DNA of 64,000 bases from Hallerella sp963656065 (GTDB lineage Bacteria; Fibrobacterota; Fibrobacteria; Fibrobacterales; Fibrobacteraceae). A program made the position numbers and the translations under genes. Of this stretch, positions 17,306 through 26,775 are shown piece after piece (positions within the stretch are counted from its first letter, which is position 1; every line of letters begins with the position of its first letter). The DNA is taken from assembly GCA_963656065.1 (NCBI GenBank), contig CAVKGV010000009.1:1-64000 (forward strand), in the 5' to 3' direction. A model generated the notes under the pieces. The model was given only the letters and a program-made list of their open reading frames with translations. It was not told the origin of the DNA and did no database searches.

Positions 17306-17698
17306 CTATCTTTGGGGAAAATCGTCAGGGCGTCCGCGATGATGCCTTGGCGGCGGTCTGTGCGGCGGCGGGGGAGGCCCGGGACGAAATTCAAAATGCC
17401 ATTCGGAGCGAGGATAGTCGCATACGTCAAAGCCCGCTTGGCAAAGATTGCATAGCGCTCTCTGGGAGCATCCGCCGAGCAGATCGTTTGAAATTTTTAA
17501 ATCGTTGAAGGAACGGTAATTGTCGCAGGCCCGGCAGGTTTCTTCCCAGGTCCGAAACGAACAAAGTTCTACCACCGAGACTTGGCAGGCGCATCCCGAG
17601 CGGGCTTCCGCATCGGGGCTTTCCTGCATGACGACGCAGGAAAACAGAAAAAGCGTTACCAAAAGAACGATTGGACTTTTGAATAACGCTTTTTTCAT
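17306..17698 (-). CDS. Small cysteine-rich lipoprotein with Pro/His/Arg tail
   Basis: Not recognised. The 130-residue protein has a lipoprotein signal ending LFLFSC, then a domain with about ten cysteines in CxC, CxxC and similar spacing (SGCACQVSVVELC, CRACDNY, CNLCQ), followed by a tail of proline, histidine and arginine (GPPPPPHRPPP). The cysteine pattern suggests disulfides or metal binding in the periplasm or at the surface. It lies 21 nt downstream of the gpsA stop and may be the last gene of the der-plsY-gpsA run. The tail is convergent with the lamin-tail lipoprotein gene. Confidence 0.7.
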   Translation of the reverse strand: MKKALFKSPIVLLVTLFLFSCVVMQESPDAEARSGCACQVSVVELCSFRTWEETCRACDNYRSFNDLKISNDLLGGCSQRALCNLCQAGFDVCDYPRSEWHFEFRPGPPPPPHRPPPRHHRGRPDDFPQR

Positions 17699-17719
17699 CG
17701 GATATTTAAATGCGGAAAA

Positions 17720-18730
17720 TCAATATTCCGCTTCGGATTTCAGGTCGCGACTCATCAGTTCTTCGATGATGTCCGCGGGTTTCTTGTCGTTGAAGAGAAC
17801 TTCATAGACCGCATTCACGATGGGAAGTTCCACGTGGACGGATTCCGCGAGAGCCTTGGCGCTCTTGCACGTGGGAACGCCTTCCGCAATCATCGTCATG
17901 TGTCCCATGATCTGCGAGAGGGTTTCGCCCTTGCCGATGCATTCGCCGACATAGCGGTTCCGGCTGTGCTGCGAAAGGCATGTGACGATCAGGTCTCCCA
18001 TTCCGGCGAGTCCTGCGAAAGTGCTGGGGTTTGCGCCGAGGGCGCGTCCGAGGCGGCAAATTTCAGCCTGTCCGCGGGTGATGAGCGCTGCGCGGGTGTT
18101 GTCTCCCGCTCCGATTCCGTAGAGAATGCCGCTCGCAATCGCGATGACGTTTTTAATCGAACCGCAAAGTTCCACGCCGATCTGGTCCGTTGATGTATAG
18201 ACGCGCAGGTAGCTGTTGCTCATTATCTGCTGGACTTTCCTAGCGGAATCTTCGTTGGGGCACGCGGCGACGATTGTCGTATAGACGCGGCGCGAAACTT
18301 CTTCGGCGTGCGTCGGGCCGCTGAGCGTTATCATGTGGTCGTGGTCGAGCCATGAGACGTTTTCGAGGATGACTTCGCTCATGCGCTGGTCCGTGCCTTC
18401 GAGAATTCCCTTGGTCGCGCATACGACGAGGGGAACTTTCCCCGTTGGATTCCACTTGGCGAATTCCTTGGAAACGTTTGCCATCACCTGGGACGGGACG
18501 ACGATAAGAACCATCTCCGCGCCTTCTAGCGCCTTGTTCATGTCGGTCGTATAGGAGAACGAATCCGGGAAGATGATGCCGGGAAGCTTGTCCTTGTACT
18601 GGTGTTCCGTGGAAAGCAGATCCACTTCCTTTTGCGAAAAAGTCCAAAAAGAAACCTTGTGCCCGTTGTCGTTCAGAACCTGGCCGAGGGTTAGCCCCCA
18701 TCCGCCTGTGCCTAGTACTGTGATATTCAT
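17720..18730 (-). CDS. gpsA: Glycerol-3-phosphate dehydrogenase [NAD(P)+]
   Basis: GpsA reduces dihydroxyacetone phosphate to sn-glycerol-3-phosphate, the backbone of phospholipids. The 336-residue protein begins with MNITVLGTGGWGLTLG, the standard nucleotide-binding start, and carries PSQVM, CATKGI, the catalytic-lysine segment GSIKNVIAIASG and RNRYVGECIGKG. The ATG at 18730 is preceded by AAGGAAAGGA; a longer in-frame start at 18790 would add 20 hydrophilic residues before the Rossmann strand and overlap plsY, so it is rejected. It lies directly after plsY, which uses its product. Confidence 0.96.
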   Translation of the reverse strand: MNITVLGTGGWGLTLGQVLNDNGHKVSFWTFSQKEVDLLSTEHQYKDKLPGIIFPDSFSYTTDMNKALEGAEMVLIVVPSQVMANVSKEFAKWNPTGKVPLVVCATKGILEGTDQRMSEVILENVSWLDHDHMITLSGPTHAEEVSRRVYTTIVAACPNEDSARKVQQIMSNSYLRVYTSTDQIGVELCGSIKNVIAIASGILYGIGAGDNTRAALITRGQAEICRLGRALGANPSTFAGLAGMGDLIVTCLSQHSRNRYVGECIGKGETLSQIMGHMTMIAEGVPTCKSAKALAESVHVELPIVNAVYEVLFNDKKPADIIEELMSRDLKSEAEY

Positions 18731-18764
18731 AAACGAATCCTTTCCTTGTTGATCAAATTGTAAA

Positions 18765-19427
18765 CTACACTTTTTTCCGTTTTTTCCCAAAACCGTTCTC
18801 GGTCCCGTTCAAAAGGCGCTTGATGTTCGCTTTGTGCTTGACAATGACGAATATGGCGATGACCCAGGCGAGGACTAAAATGCCCGTGTGGATTTGGTCA
18901 TGCGGATAGATGTCCGGAGCGAGATACCCGAACAGGGTGAGACCGGCAAGCGCTATGCAGGCGCCGATGCTTCCGACCGAGACATATTTTGTGGCAATGG
19001 TCAGAATGCTCCAGACGAGAAAGGCGAGAAGCGCCGTGACGGGGGCAAGCGCGAGGAACATCCCGAATGCGGTGAGGACGCCTTTTCCGCCGCGGAATCC
19101 GGCGAAGCATGTGAAGCTGTGCCCGATGACCGCGAGAAGTCCGCAGACAAGCGGAAGCCAGTAGTAGTCGGGACCGCCCGAAGCCTTGGACGCTTCGTTT
19201 AATGAAGCGGCAATCGTCGGGGCGAGGAATCCTTTAAGAAGGTCGATGACGACCACGGGAAGCGCTGGTTTTACGCCTAAGACGCGGAACGCGTTTGTCA
19301 ATCCCGAGTTTTTCGACCCGTAGTTCCGGATGTCGAAGTCTTTACCTTTGACGATTTTTGCGACCCAGATTGCGGTCGGAATGGATCCGAGGAGATACGC
19401 TAGCGGAAGTGAGAGTAAACTGTTCAA
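18765..19427 (-). CDS. plsY: Acyl-phosphate:glycerol-3-phosphate acyltransferase
   Basis: PlsY is the integral membrane enzyme that acylates glycerol-3-phosphate with acyl-phosphate. The 220-residue protein has five hydrophobic segments and the three family motifs: GSIPTAIW in the first helix, GSKNSGLTNAFRVLG (usual GSGNIGATNxxR), and FRGGKGVLTAFG. It sits next to gpsA, which supplies its substrate. Its start lies 86 nt inside the end of der in a different frame, so the two genes overlap unusually far. Confidence 0.95.
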   Translation of the reverse strand: MNSLLSLPLAYLLGSIPTAIWVAKIVKGKDFDIRNYGSKNSGLTNAFRVLGVKPALPVVVIDLLKGFLAPTIAASLNEASKASGGPDYYWLPLVCGLLAVIGHSFTCFAGFRGGKGVLTAFGMFLALAPVTALLAFLVWSILTIATKYVSVGSIGACIALAGLTLFGYLAPDIYPHDQIHTGILVLAWVIAIFVIVKHKANIKRLLNGTENGFGKKRKKV

Positions 19428-20772
19428 GGTCTTCGTCCTTTCGTAAAATGAGTTTGCTGTCGAAGTTCAGCCGGAGAGGTGCCCCGTCGAGATGGAACGC
19501 TTCGTAGAAAGTTTTGAGAAGGTAACGCTTGTAGGATTCGTCAACGGCATCGGGCGTACGTGTCTCGATGTCGATGACCGGAGGCTCTACCATGATCTGG
19601 CATGCGCGGGTGAGCTTGACAAGCCTTCCCTGGTGCGCCGGGTGGGGATTTCGTTTGCAGGCGTCGGCAAAGACTTCGGCGAGGCGTTCCCGTCCGATAA
19701 CCCGGCGGCAGTTGGCATAGACCGCGCGGATTTCCTGCAAAATGCGGTGGACGCGCAAGCCTTCCTTGGCGCTGATTGAAAGCGTGGGGATGTATTCAAA
19801 CATCGGTTCGCGCTCCCGCATTTCCTTGACCATTCGGTCGAAAGACTTCTCGTTCTTTTCCGGTAGAATATCCCACTTGTTGAGAATCAGGATAAGACCC
19901 TTGCCCGCCTGGCGGATGCTCTGGATGATGCGAAAATCCTGTTCGGAAAGTCCGAGGGTCGCGTCGATGACTAGAAGGGAAAGGTCGGAACGGCGGATGC
20001 TTTCTTCGGTGCGCATGTTGCTGAAAATTTCGACTTCGTCTTCGACTTTCGCTTTTTTGCGGAGACCCGCGGTGTCGGTCACGACGAAAGTTTCCCCGTC
20101 GGAAACGAACGTGCAGTCGATGGAATCGCGGGTCGTTCCGGGAATATCGGACACGACGACGCGCTCTTCGCCGAGGAGACGGTTCAGCAGGGTGGATTTT
20201 CCGGCGTTCGGACGTCCGAGAATCGCAAACCGGATCGGTCGTTTCTCTTCGCCGTGGACTTTCCCCTTGTCGGGCAGGATGGCGATGATTTCGTCAAGAA
20301 GCGAGAGGCAGGCGTAACCGGTCAGCGCACTGATGGTTCGGGGCTGTCCCATGCCGAGCGAGAAAAATTCCCAGCTTTCCGAGCGGTCCGAGGCGGCTTC
20401 GCTTTTGTTTGCAATCAAAAGAACCTGCTTGTCGAGCTTTCGGATCATCCGGGCAAACTGGAGATCGAGCTTTGTGATGCCCACGCGCACATCGACCATG
20501 AAGAGCACGAGGTCGGCTTCTTCGATGGCCGCAAAAATCTGGTCCCGGACATTTGCCGCGAGGACGTCAATCGTATCGTCCGGTAAAAATCCCCCGGTAT
20601 CGACGACGGTGAAATCCCGTCCCTTGTAACTCGCCGTCTGGTAATGGCGATCCCGGGTTACGCCTTCGCGATCCGAAACCACCGCGGCGCGGCGTCCGAG
20701 AATACGGTTGAAGAGAGAGGACTTTCCCACGTTGGGGCGTCCGACGATACAGACAATAGGTAGTTTAGCCAC
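19342..20772 (-). CDS. der: Ribosome-associated GTPase Der (EngA)
   Basis: Der has two tandem GTPase domains and acts in 50S ribosome assembly. Both are complete: G1 GRPNVGKSSLFN near residue 10 and GRPNAGKSTLLN near 190, with DTGG/DTAG switch II motifs and NKSE/NKWD base-recognition motifs. The KH-like domain follows from about 360. At 476 residues the length is normal; the last 35 residues, after LRLNFDSK, form a basic tail that overlaps plsY. The start is GTG at 20772; TATATT lies seven nt upstream and no Shine-Dalgarno is visible. Confidence 0.96.
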   Translation of the reverse strand: MAKLPIVCIVGRPNVGKSSLFNRILGRRAAVVSDREGVTRDRHYQTASYKGRDFTVVDTGGFLPDDTIDVLAANVRDQIFAAIEEADLVLFMVDVRVGITKLDLQFARMIRKLDKQVLLIANKSEAASDRSESWEFFSLGMGQPRTISALTGYACLSLLDEIIAILPDKGKVHGEEKRPIRFAILGRPNAGKSTLLNRLLGEERVVVSDIPGTTRDSIDCTFVSDGETFVVTDTAGLRKKAKVEDEVEIFSNMRTEESIRRSDLSLLVIDATLGLSEQDFRIIQSIRQAGKGLILILNKWDILPEKNEKSFDRMVKEMREREPMFEYIPTLSISAKEGLRVHRILQEIRAVYANCRRVIGRERLAEVFADACKRNPHPAHQGRLVKLTRACQIMVEPPVIDIETRTPDAVDESYKRYLLKTFYEAFHLDGAPLRLNFDSKLILRKDEDLEQFTLTSASVSPRIHSDRNLGRKNRQR

Positions 20773-20779
20773 GTTTGGA

Positions 20780-20785
20780 AATATA
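20780..20785 (-). promoter_or_regulatory. TATATT -10-like element seven nt before the der start
   Basis: On the minus strand TATATT is followed by TCCAAAC and the GTG start. There is no Shine-Dalgarno sequence, so the transcript could begin at or next to the start codon. Confidence 0.5.
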
Positions 20786-20893
20786 GAAATTAGAAAAACG
20801 GGGATAAATGTTTCAAAAGGATTTTGGCTTTCCCGTTTGGAAAAAAGACGTTTTCCATTTAAAAGGAATATCTTTCATTTTACAGGATTTTCT

Positions 20894-22755
20894 ATGGATA
20901 GATTTTTTCGCTTTGCCGTTTTGTGTGTATGTGCGCCATTCCTTGCGGGGAGTCTTTGGGCTTTTCCGGCGAGCCCAAAAGCGTTTACGGTCGATAATGA
21001 CGGGGATTCCTTGACGCTTCGAAACGTGGGCGACGAACATTACCGTTATACGGAGACACTTGACGGCTATCTTGTTATCCGCGGCGAGGATGGCGTTTAC
21101 CGCTATGCAACGGAAGAAGGCGTTGCCGGAACGTTCAATGCGAAGAATTCTGGCGGGCGGAGCTTAGAGGAAAATGCTTACCTGAAGGGACTTCGCCGTG
21201 AAAAAGTCCAGCTGGCGCATTTCGAAAAGAATCCGGACCGATTGACTTTTCCTTCTGATGAAAAGATTGAAAGGGCTCCGTGGGTTCCGACTCTCGATAC
21301 GTCTTCGTCGATTTTCCCGGTGTTGAAGCTCCCTGCCGCTTCAGGGCACGTAAAGGGGATGAACCGTTTTCCGGTGTTGCTTGTGGCAGGTCCCGATGCT
21401 TCCAACTGCGATTCTTCCCGGTTTTACGCACAAGTTAATCAAGAGGGATTTGGCGAGGTCGGTCACATCGGTTCCGTGAAGGATTATTTCACGGCGCAGT
21501 CGAACGGACTTTTTGTCAAGGAAGCTATCGAAAATCTGCTTTCCAAGTATTCGGATTTCGATGCGATAAGGTATGATGCGGACGGTGACGGTGAAGTCGA
21601 TGCTCTCGCCGTGATGTATGCAGGGACGAAAGAAAACGCGAATGATCTCGGGGGCTTTGCCCATTATCTGCAATACAACAATGTCGGAATGCTCGATGCC
21701 GGAAACGGAAAAAAGTTCAACAGCTATTTTATTTTGCAGCAGATGGACTCCGAGACGGAAATTACTCCGATGGCGCAATTCGTGCACGAGTTCAGCCACA
21801 CGATGGGACTCAAGGATCACTATTGTGTTTCTAGCGGAAACTGCTACAAGGATTATGCGGACAGCCTCTACCAGGCTCCGGGCGTCCATGCGTGGGATGG
21901 GAATCGGGATGTATAACGGTCCGGTGCAAGGGGCGACGCCTGTCGGCTACAGCGCTTTCGAAAAGGCTTTTATGGGGTGGATTTCCTACAGGACGTTCGA
22001 AGAATCCTGGACGGTGACGGTTCTTCCGCCGTTCGTTACGACCGATGTCGCGTATAAGATTCCTGTGCAGGGAAATGAAAATGAATGGTTCGTTTTGGAA
22101 AATCGCCAGCAGACGGGTTGGGACGCGAATCTTCCCTATCACGGGATGTTGATTTGGCACATAGATTACGACGAGAATGCGTGGAGAAAAGATACGCGAT
22201 AATGCGAGGCACCAGAGAATCGATATCGTGGAAGCTGGAAATCTAAAGATAAAAGACTTCTATGCCGGATTTTTTCATGGAACAAGTCGAGCGTACTTGA
22301 ACGACGATCCGTATCCGGGAACGCTGGATGTGACCGAATTTTCCGCTGTTTCCTGGAACGGGGAAAATCCGGGTGTTCATTTGTACAGCATCGCGGAAAA
22401 AAATGGAAATGTCTGTTTTACTTCGGGGATCGATATTCCTGTCGGCGATTGCATCGCAAACAGCTCAAGCTCGACGGAAAGTTCTTCTTCAAGTTCGGAA
22501 GGGACTGCAATCGCTTTAACGCGAACGGTGAAAAATTCCGTTGAACTTTACGGGACGACACTCGCGGTAAACTCAAACGTCTCCGGGGAAAAACTTGTTC
22601 GCCTCTACGATTTTTCGGGACGGGAAATTTTTCATCGACGGTTTGATGGCGACATGGCGACTTTCGACGTGAAAAACTATTCCGGTAAAATGCTTTTCGT
22701 GCGGCTTTCGGGAGGCGGGCGCGTTCTGTTGTCCAGACGAATCGTGGTGCGATAA
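20894..22755 (+). pseudogene. M6 family metalloprotease, secreted, with two frameshifts
   Basis: The gene reads across three frames. The first part (20894-21916) has a signal peptide and the zinc motif HEFSHTMGLKD, with His298, Glu299, His302 and Asp308. Near 21885-21905 the frame moves: the continuation MGIGMYNGPVQGATPVGYS, corresponding to the WDxMxxGxYN loop that follows the zinc site in M6 enzymes, lies in the next frame and runs to 22202. Near 22180-22205 it moves again, from ENAWRKDT to RDNARHQRIDIVEA, and runs to 22755. The last part holds a poly-Ser linker and a C-terminal beta domain like a type IX sorting domain. Each shift equals one extra or two missing bases. Sequencing error is the alternative. 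Confidence 0.8.
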
Positions 22756-22838
22756 GAATGGGATGCATCGCACGATTAAGCTCTGAACTCAGTTAAATCT
22801 TTCTATCTTTCAAGGCGGAAAAATCCAAAGGTATCATT

Positions 22839-25487
22839 ATGTCCGAAACGATGACTTCCGCGCAAGTTCGCGAATCCTTTATCAAGTTCTTTGAATCCAA
22901 GGGACACTTGTTTGTCCGCTCTTCGCCCGTGGTTCCGCACGACGATCCGACGCTCATGTTTACAAATGCCGGCATGAACCAGTTCAAGGCGATTTTTCTC
23001 GGCGACAATCCGAAGGGTTGGAAGCGCGTCTGCAACAGCCAAAAGTGCATCCGCGTTTCGGGCAAGCACAACGATTTGGATGTCGTCGGTCGGGACAATT
23101 ACCACCACACTTTTTTCGAAATGCTCGGAAACTGGTCGTTCGGCGATTATTACAAGAAGGAAGCGATTTCCTGGGCGTGGGAGCTTTTGACCGAAGTCTG
23201 GAAACTTCCGAAGGAACGCCTGTTCGCGACGGTTTACCAGGATGACGATGAAGCTTGGCAAATCTGGAAGGATGTGTCGGGGCTTCCCGATGACCGCATC
23301 ATGCGCTTTGACGCCCACTCGAATTTCTGGGAAATGGGCGATACCGGACCTTGCGGTCCCTGTTCCGAAATCCACTATGACCGCGGCGACCTCTCGACCC
23401 AGGCGGAAACGTTCAAGGATCCGGTTCTCGGCGTAAACGGCGAAAACGACCGCTACATCGAAATCTGGAACAACGTGTTCATGCAGTATGAACGCCTCTC
23501 GGACGGCTCCCTCGTTCCGCTCAAGGCGAAAAATGTCGATACCGGTATGGGCTTTGAACGGATCTGCGCCATTCTGCAGGGAAAGACCAGCAATTACGAT
23601 ACGGACGTGTTCAGCCCGATCATCCGGAAAATCGCGGAGCTTTCCGGCGTGCCTTACAGCGAAGGCAAGGACGGGACGCCGCACCGCGTCATTGCGGACC
23701 ATCTCCGGGCGCTTTCCTTTGCCATTGCGGACGGGGCGCTTCCGTCGAACGAAGGCCGTGGCTATGTGCTGCGCCGCATTCTCCGCCGCGCGAGCCGCTT
23801 TGCCCGTCTTCTCGGACAGAAAAAGCCTTTCATCTGCAAGCTGGTAGAGGTTCTCGCCGATACGATGGGCGACGCTTTCCCCGAAATCCGCGAACGGAAA
23901 GATTTCGTCGCATCCGTCATCCGAAGTGAAGAGGAAAGCTTCATCCGCACGCTCGACGCCGGGCTGGAACGCTTCGCCTCGATTTCGGCAAATCTTCAAA
24001 AAGGCGACCGGATCCCTGGCGACAAGGTGTTCCTGCTCTATGATACGTATGGATTTCCGCCGGATCTCACGGGAATTCTCGCCGAGGAGAAAGGTCTCTC
24101 CATCGACGAAAAAGGCTATGAAAAATGCATGGAGGAACAGAAGTCCCGTGCCCGCGCAAACATGAAGCAGAGCATCAACACGATGGGCTCCGAAGGCTGG
24201 ACGGAATACGCTGTCGGCTCGACGAAATTTGTCGGTTACGAGTTGAACGCGGCGACGGTAAAGGTCCTGCGCTACCGGGAAGATAAAGGCGTGCTCTCGA
24301 TAGTTCTCGACACGACGCCGTTCTATGCGGAAATGGGCGGACAGATCGGCGACAAGGGAATGCTTGTCGCTGACGGTCTTGAAATCTCGATTTTTGACAC
24401 GGTTCGCGTAAACGATACGGTCGTTCACCGCGGCAAGGTGACGAAGGGCGAAGCGAACAGGGACTCGATGTCTTCGGAATTCTTGGCGACAGTCGATGAT
24501 GTCCGCCGCGCAGATATCCGCAAGAACCATTCCGCGACGCATTTGATCCAGGCCGCGCTCCGGCAGGTTCTCGGCAGCCACGTGCAGCAGCAGGGAAGTT
24601 TCGTTTCGAACGAACTGTTGCGTTTTGACTTCAGCCACTTTAATGCGATGACGCCGGAAGAAATCCAGCAGGTCGAAGATTTGGTGAACGCCAAGGTGAT
24701 GGAATGCCTGCCCGTTTCTACGGAAGTGATGGATGTCGATGCGGCGAAGTCCAGCGGTGCGATGGCTCTTTTCGGGGAAAAGTATGGCGACAAGGTCCGC
24801 GTGGTCAAGATGGGAAATTCCGGCGAAGAGTTTTCCAAGGAACTTTGCGGTGGCCTGCACGTGCAGAACACGGGAAATATCGGCATGGTGAAAATCATTT
24901 CCGAGTCGAGTGTTTCTTCGGGCGTGCGCCGTATCGAAGCGGTGACGGGTCGCGGAGCGTTGGCTCTTCTTCGCGCCGGTACGCAGATTCTGACGGCTCT
25001 TCGCGAACAGCTCCGCTGCAAGGATGCCGATGTCCTCGACCGGATCCAGCAGGCATTTGCCAAAACGCAAAACTTAGAAAAGAGCCTCCAGTCCGTGCAG
25101 CTTGAACTCGCGACGCTTGCCGCGGGAGAACTTTTGCAAGGCGCTATCAATGTAATGGGCGTAAATCTCTACGTCCGTGAAATGTCCATGCCCGAAGACC
25201 GCTTCAAAAACTTGCTCGACGGCGTGCAGAACAAGCTCGATCCCGAATCCGTCGCCGTGATAGCGAACAAGGGAAGCTCCACCGGAAGCATCGCCGTGAT
25301 GGTCGGGAAAAACGTCCAGGCGAAAGGCGTCAAGGCGGGCGATATGGTCCGCGACTTGGCGAAGGCTTGTGGCGGCAAGGGCGGAGGACGTTCGGATAGA
25401 GCCCAGGCAGGCACGCGCGAACCGGAAAAAATTTCGGCTGCGATTGCGAACGCGAACAACTGGATCCGCGCAAAATTCGGAGCGTAA
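22839..25487 (+). CDS. alaS: Alanine--tRNA ligase
   Basis: AlaS charges tRNA-Ala and edits mischarged Ser/Gly. The 882-residue protein is full length. The class II catalytic domain (1 to about 240) contains the FTNAGMNQFK start of motif 2 and the GPCGPCSEIHYDRG segment; a tRNA-recognition helical domain follows. The editing domain has HSATHLIQAALR (HxxxH) and the zinc Cys/His pair in ELCGGLHV; the C-Ala domain ends with the glycine-rich GGKGGGRSDRAQAG. The ATG lies downstream of an AAAGG Shine-Dalgarno. Confidence 0.97.
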   Translation: MSETMTSAQVRESFIKFFESKGHLFVRSSPVVPHDDPTLMFTNAGMNQFKAIFLGDNPKGWKRVCNSQKCIRVSGKHNDLDVVGRDNYHHTFFEMLGNWSFGDYYKKEAISWAWELLTEVWKLPKERLFATVYQDDDEAWQIWKDVSGLPDDRIMRFDAHSNFWEMGDTGPCGPCSEIHYDRGDLSTQAETFKDPVLGVNGENDRYIEIWNNVFMQYERLSDGSLVPLKAKNVDTGMGFERICAILQGKTSNYDTDVFSPIIRKIAELSGVPYSEGKDGTPHRVIADHLRALSFAIADGALPSNEGRGYVLRRILRRASRFARLLGQKKPFICKLVEVLADTMGDAFPEIRERKDFVASVIRSEEESFIRTLDAGLERFASISANLQKGDRIPGDKVFLLYDTYGFPPDLTGILAEEKGLSIDEKGYEKCMEEQKSRARANMKQSINTMGSEGWTEYAVGSTKFVGYELNAATVKVLRYREDKGVLSIVLDTTPFYAEMGGQIGDKGMLVADGLEISIFDTVRVNDTVVHRGKVTKGEANRDSMSSEFLATVDDVRRADIRKNHSATHLIQAALRQVLGSHVQQQGSFVSNELLRFDFSHFNAMTPEEIQQVEDLVNAKVMECLPVSTEVMDVDAAKSSGAMALFGEKYGDKVRVVKMGNSGEEFSKELCGGLHVQNTGNIGMVKIISESSVSSGVRRIEAVTGRGALALLRAGTQILTALREQLRCKDADVLDRIQQAFAKTQNLEKSLQSVQLELATLAAGELLQGAINVMGVNLYVREMSMPEDRFKNLLDGVQNKLDPESVAVIANKGSSTGSIAVMVGKNVQAKGVKAGDMVRDLAKACGGKGGGRSDRAQAGTREPEKISAAIANANNWIRAKFGA

Positions 25488-25511
25488 ACTTTCAAGTTCA
25501 AGGATTTTCCG

Positions 25512-25892
25512 ATGAAAAAGGTTCACACGCAAGAAGCTCCGTCCGCGATAGGCCCGTATTCCCAGGCGGTGATTTCCGGCGGGTTCGTCTATCTCTCCGG
25601 GCAGATTCCGATAAATCCCGAAACGGGATCCCTCGTGGAAAATTCCATCGAAGTCCAGGCGGAACAGGTTTGCCGCAACATCGAAGCGGTCCTAAGGGCT
25701 GCGGGATCCGGAATTTCAAAAGTCGTGAAGACGACGTGCTTTCTGCGGCATCTTTCGGATTTTGAATCTTTCAATGCGGTTTACGAAAGGCATTTTGTCG
25801 GAAAGCCCGCACGGAGCTGTGTCGAAGTCTCCGCACTTCCCAAGAATGCCCTGGTGGAAATCGAAGCCGTTGCGGAACTGGATGCGGACTAG
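25512..25892 (+). CDS. ridA: RidA family reactive intermediate deaminase
   Basis: The 126-residue protein belongs to the YjgF/YER057c/UK114 family, which hydrolyses reactive enamine/imine intermediates such as 2-aminoacrylate formed by PLP enzymes. Family hallmarks are the start APSAIGPYSQAVISGGFVYLSGQIP (core GPYSQA and SGQIP), the C-terminal active-site arginine in KPARSCVEVSALP and the final GluAla-rich VEIEAVAE strand. It follows alaS after 24 nt with AAGGA ahead of the ATG. Confidence 0.95.
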   Translation: MKKVHTQEAPSAIGPYSQAVISGGFVYLSGQIPINPETGSLVENSIEVQAEQVCRNIEAVLRAAGSGISKVVKTTCFLRHLSDFESFNAVYERHFVGKPARSCVEVSALPKNALVEIEAVAELDAD

Positions 25893-25916
25893 ATTTCGAA
25901 ACCGATCGCTTTAAAA

Positions 25917-25949
25917 CAAAAAAAGTTCCGAGAATCCTCGGAACTTTTT
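25917..25949. terminator. Bidirectional terminator between ridA and the sigma factor gene
   Basis: An eight-base perfect stem GTTCCGAG/CTCGGAAC with loop AATC, flanked by A residues on the left and T residues on the right, works in both directions for the convergent genes. Confidence 0.9.
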
Positions 25950-25962
25950 CACGTTAGATCGT

Positions 25963-26775
25963 TTACTTGTTGATTGCGGCGAGGAATGCGTCCTTCTTTT
26001 CCTGCAGGTATTCCCGGCTGTTGTACTTGCGGATGCGGCGAAGTGCCTGGTCGCGCAACTGCCGGACGCGTTCGTGGGAAATGTTCATCGATTCGCCGAC
26101 TTCTCGAAGTGTCTGTGGCGCTTCCAGGTTGATGCCGAAAATTCCTTCGATGACTTTTGCTTCGCGTTCAGGAAGCTGTTCCATCAGTTCCTTGGAAAGG
26201 TGCTCCACGCTCTGGATTTCGGAGTCGGATTCCGGATTTATCGCGCTTCCGTCGGCGAGAACTTCGGCGTATGTCGCTTTCGAGTCCGCCTTGAGCGGGC
26301 TGTCGAACGAAACGCCCCGCTGGCCTATCTGGATAAGTTCACGGATGTCTTCGCTGATTTCCTTTCCGCGGGACTGTTCGTGTAGCGCCTTGCGGACACG
26401 CAAGTGCTGGTTCGCCGGCAACCGGATCAGGTTCCCCTGTTCGTTGATTGCCCGGGTGATATACGCTTTGATCCACCAGACGCCGTAGCTGATAAACTTG
26501 AGACCGCGCGTATGTTCGAAACTTTCGATGGCGCGGACTAGTCCCATGGCGCCTTCGCTCACGAGATCCGGCAGGGGAATCGGACAGCCGCGATATTGGA
26601 TGGCGACTTTCAACACAAAGCGCATGTTGGCTGAAATCAGCTTTTGCCGGGCGATTTTATCGCCTTCCTTTGCTTTCTGGAACAGAATCTGTTCTTCTTC
26701 CCGGGTAAGCGGAGCCGTTTTGCGGATGTCATCCAAATAGCGTTTGAGCGTTACGTCAGTCGAATCGATATGCAT
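25963..26775 (-). CDS. RNA polymerase sigma-70 family factor, primary type without region 1.1
   Basis: The 270-residue protein contains region 1.2 (DVTLKRYLDDIRKTAPLT), region 2 with LPDLVSEGAMGLVRAIESFE and the -10 recognition helix FISYGVWWIKAYITRAI, region 3, and region 4 with the -35 helix TLREVGESMNISHERVRQL. It lacks region 1.1 and the long non-conserved insertion of Proteobacterial RpoD. Primary sigma factors of Bacteroidetes have this compact form, so it may be the housekeeping factor; a group 2 factor is the alternative. AAAGGA precedes the ATG. If primary, it would be the reader of the TATATT elements seen in this window. Confidence 0.9.
   Translation of the reverse strand: MHIDSTDVTLKRYLDDIRKTAPLTREEEQILFQKAKEGDKIARQKLISANMRFVLKVAIQYRGCPIPLPDLVSEGAMGLVRAIESFEHTRGLKFISYGVWWIKAYITRAINEQGNLIRLPANQHLRVRKALHEQSRGKEISEDIRELIQIGQRGVSFDSPLKADSKATYAEVLADGSAINPESDSEIQSVEHLSKELMEQLPEREAKVIEGIFGINLEAPQTLREVGESMNISHERVRQLRDQALRRIRKYNSREYLQEKKDAFLAAINK

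Noticed and set aside
22803..25070. A 755-codon open frame on the minus strand opposite alaS
   Set aside because: It is the mirror of alaS codon bias; the composition is rich in Arg, His and Phe, there are no motifs, and alaS on the other strand is complete.
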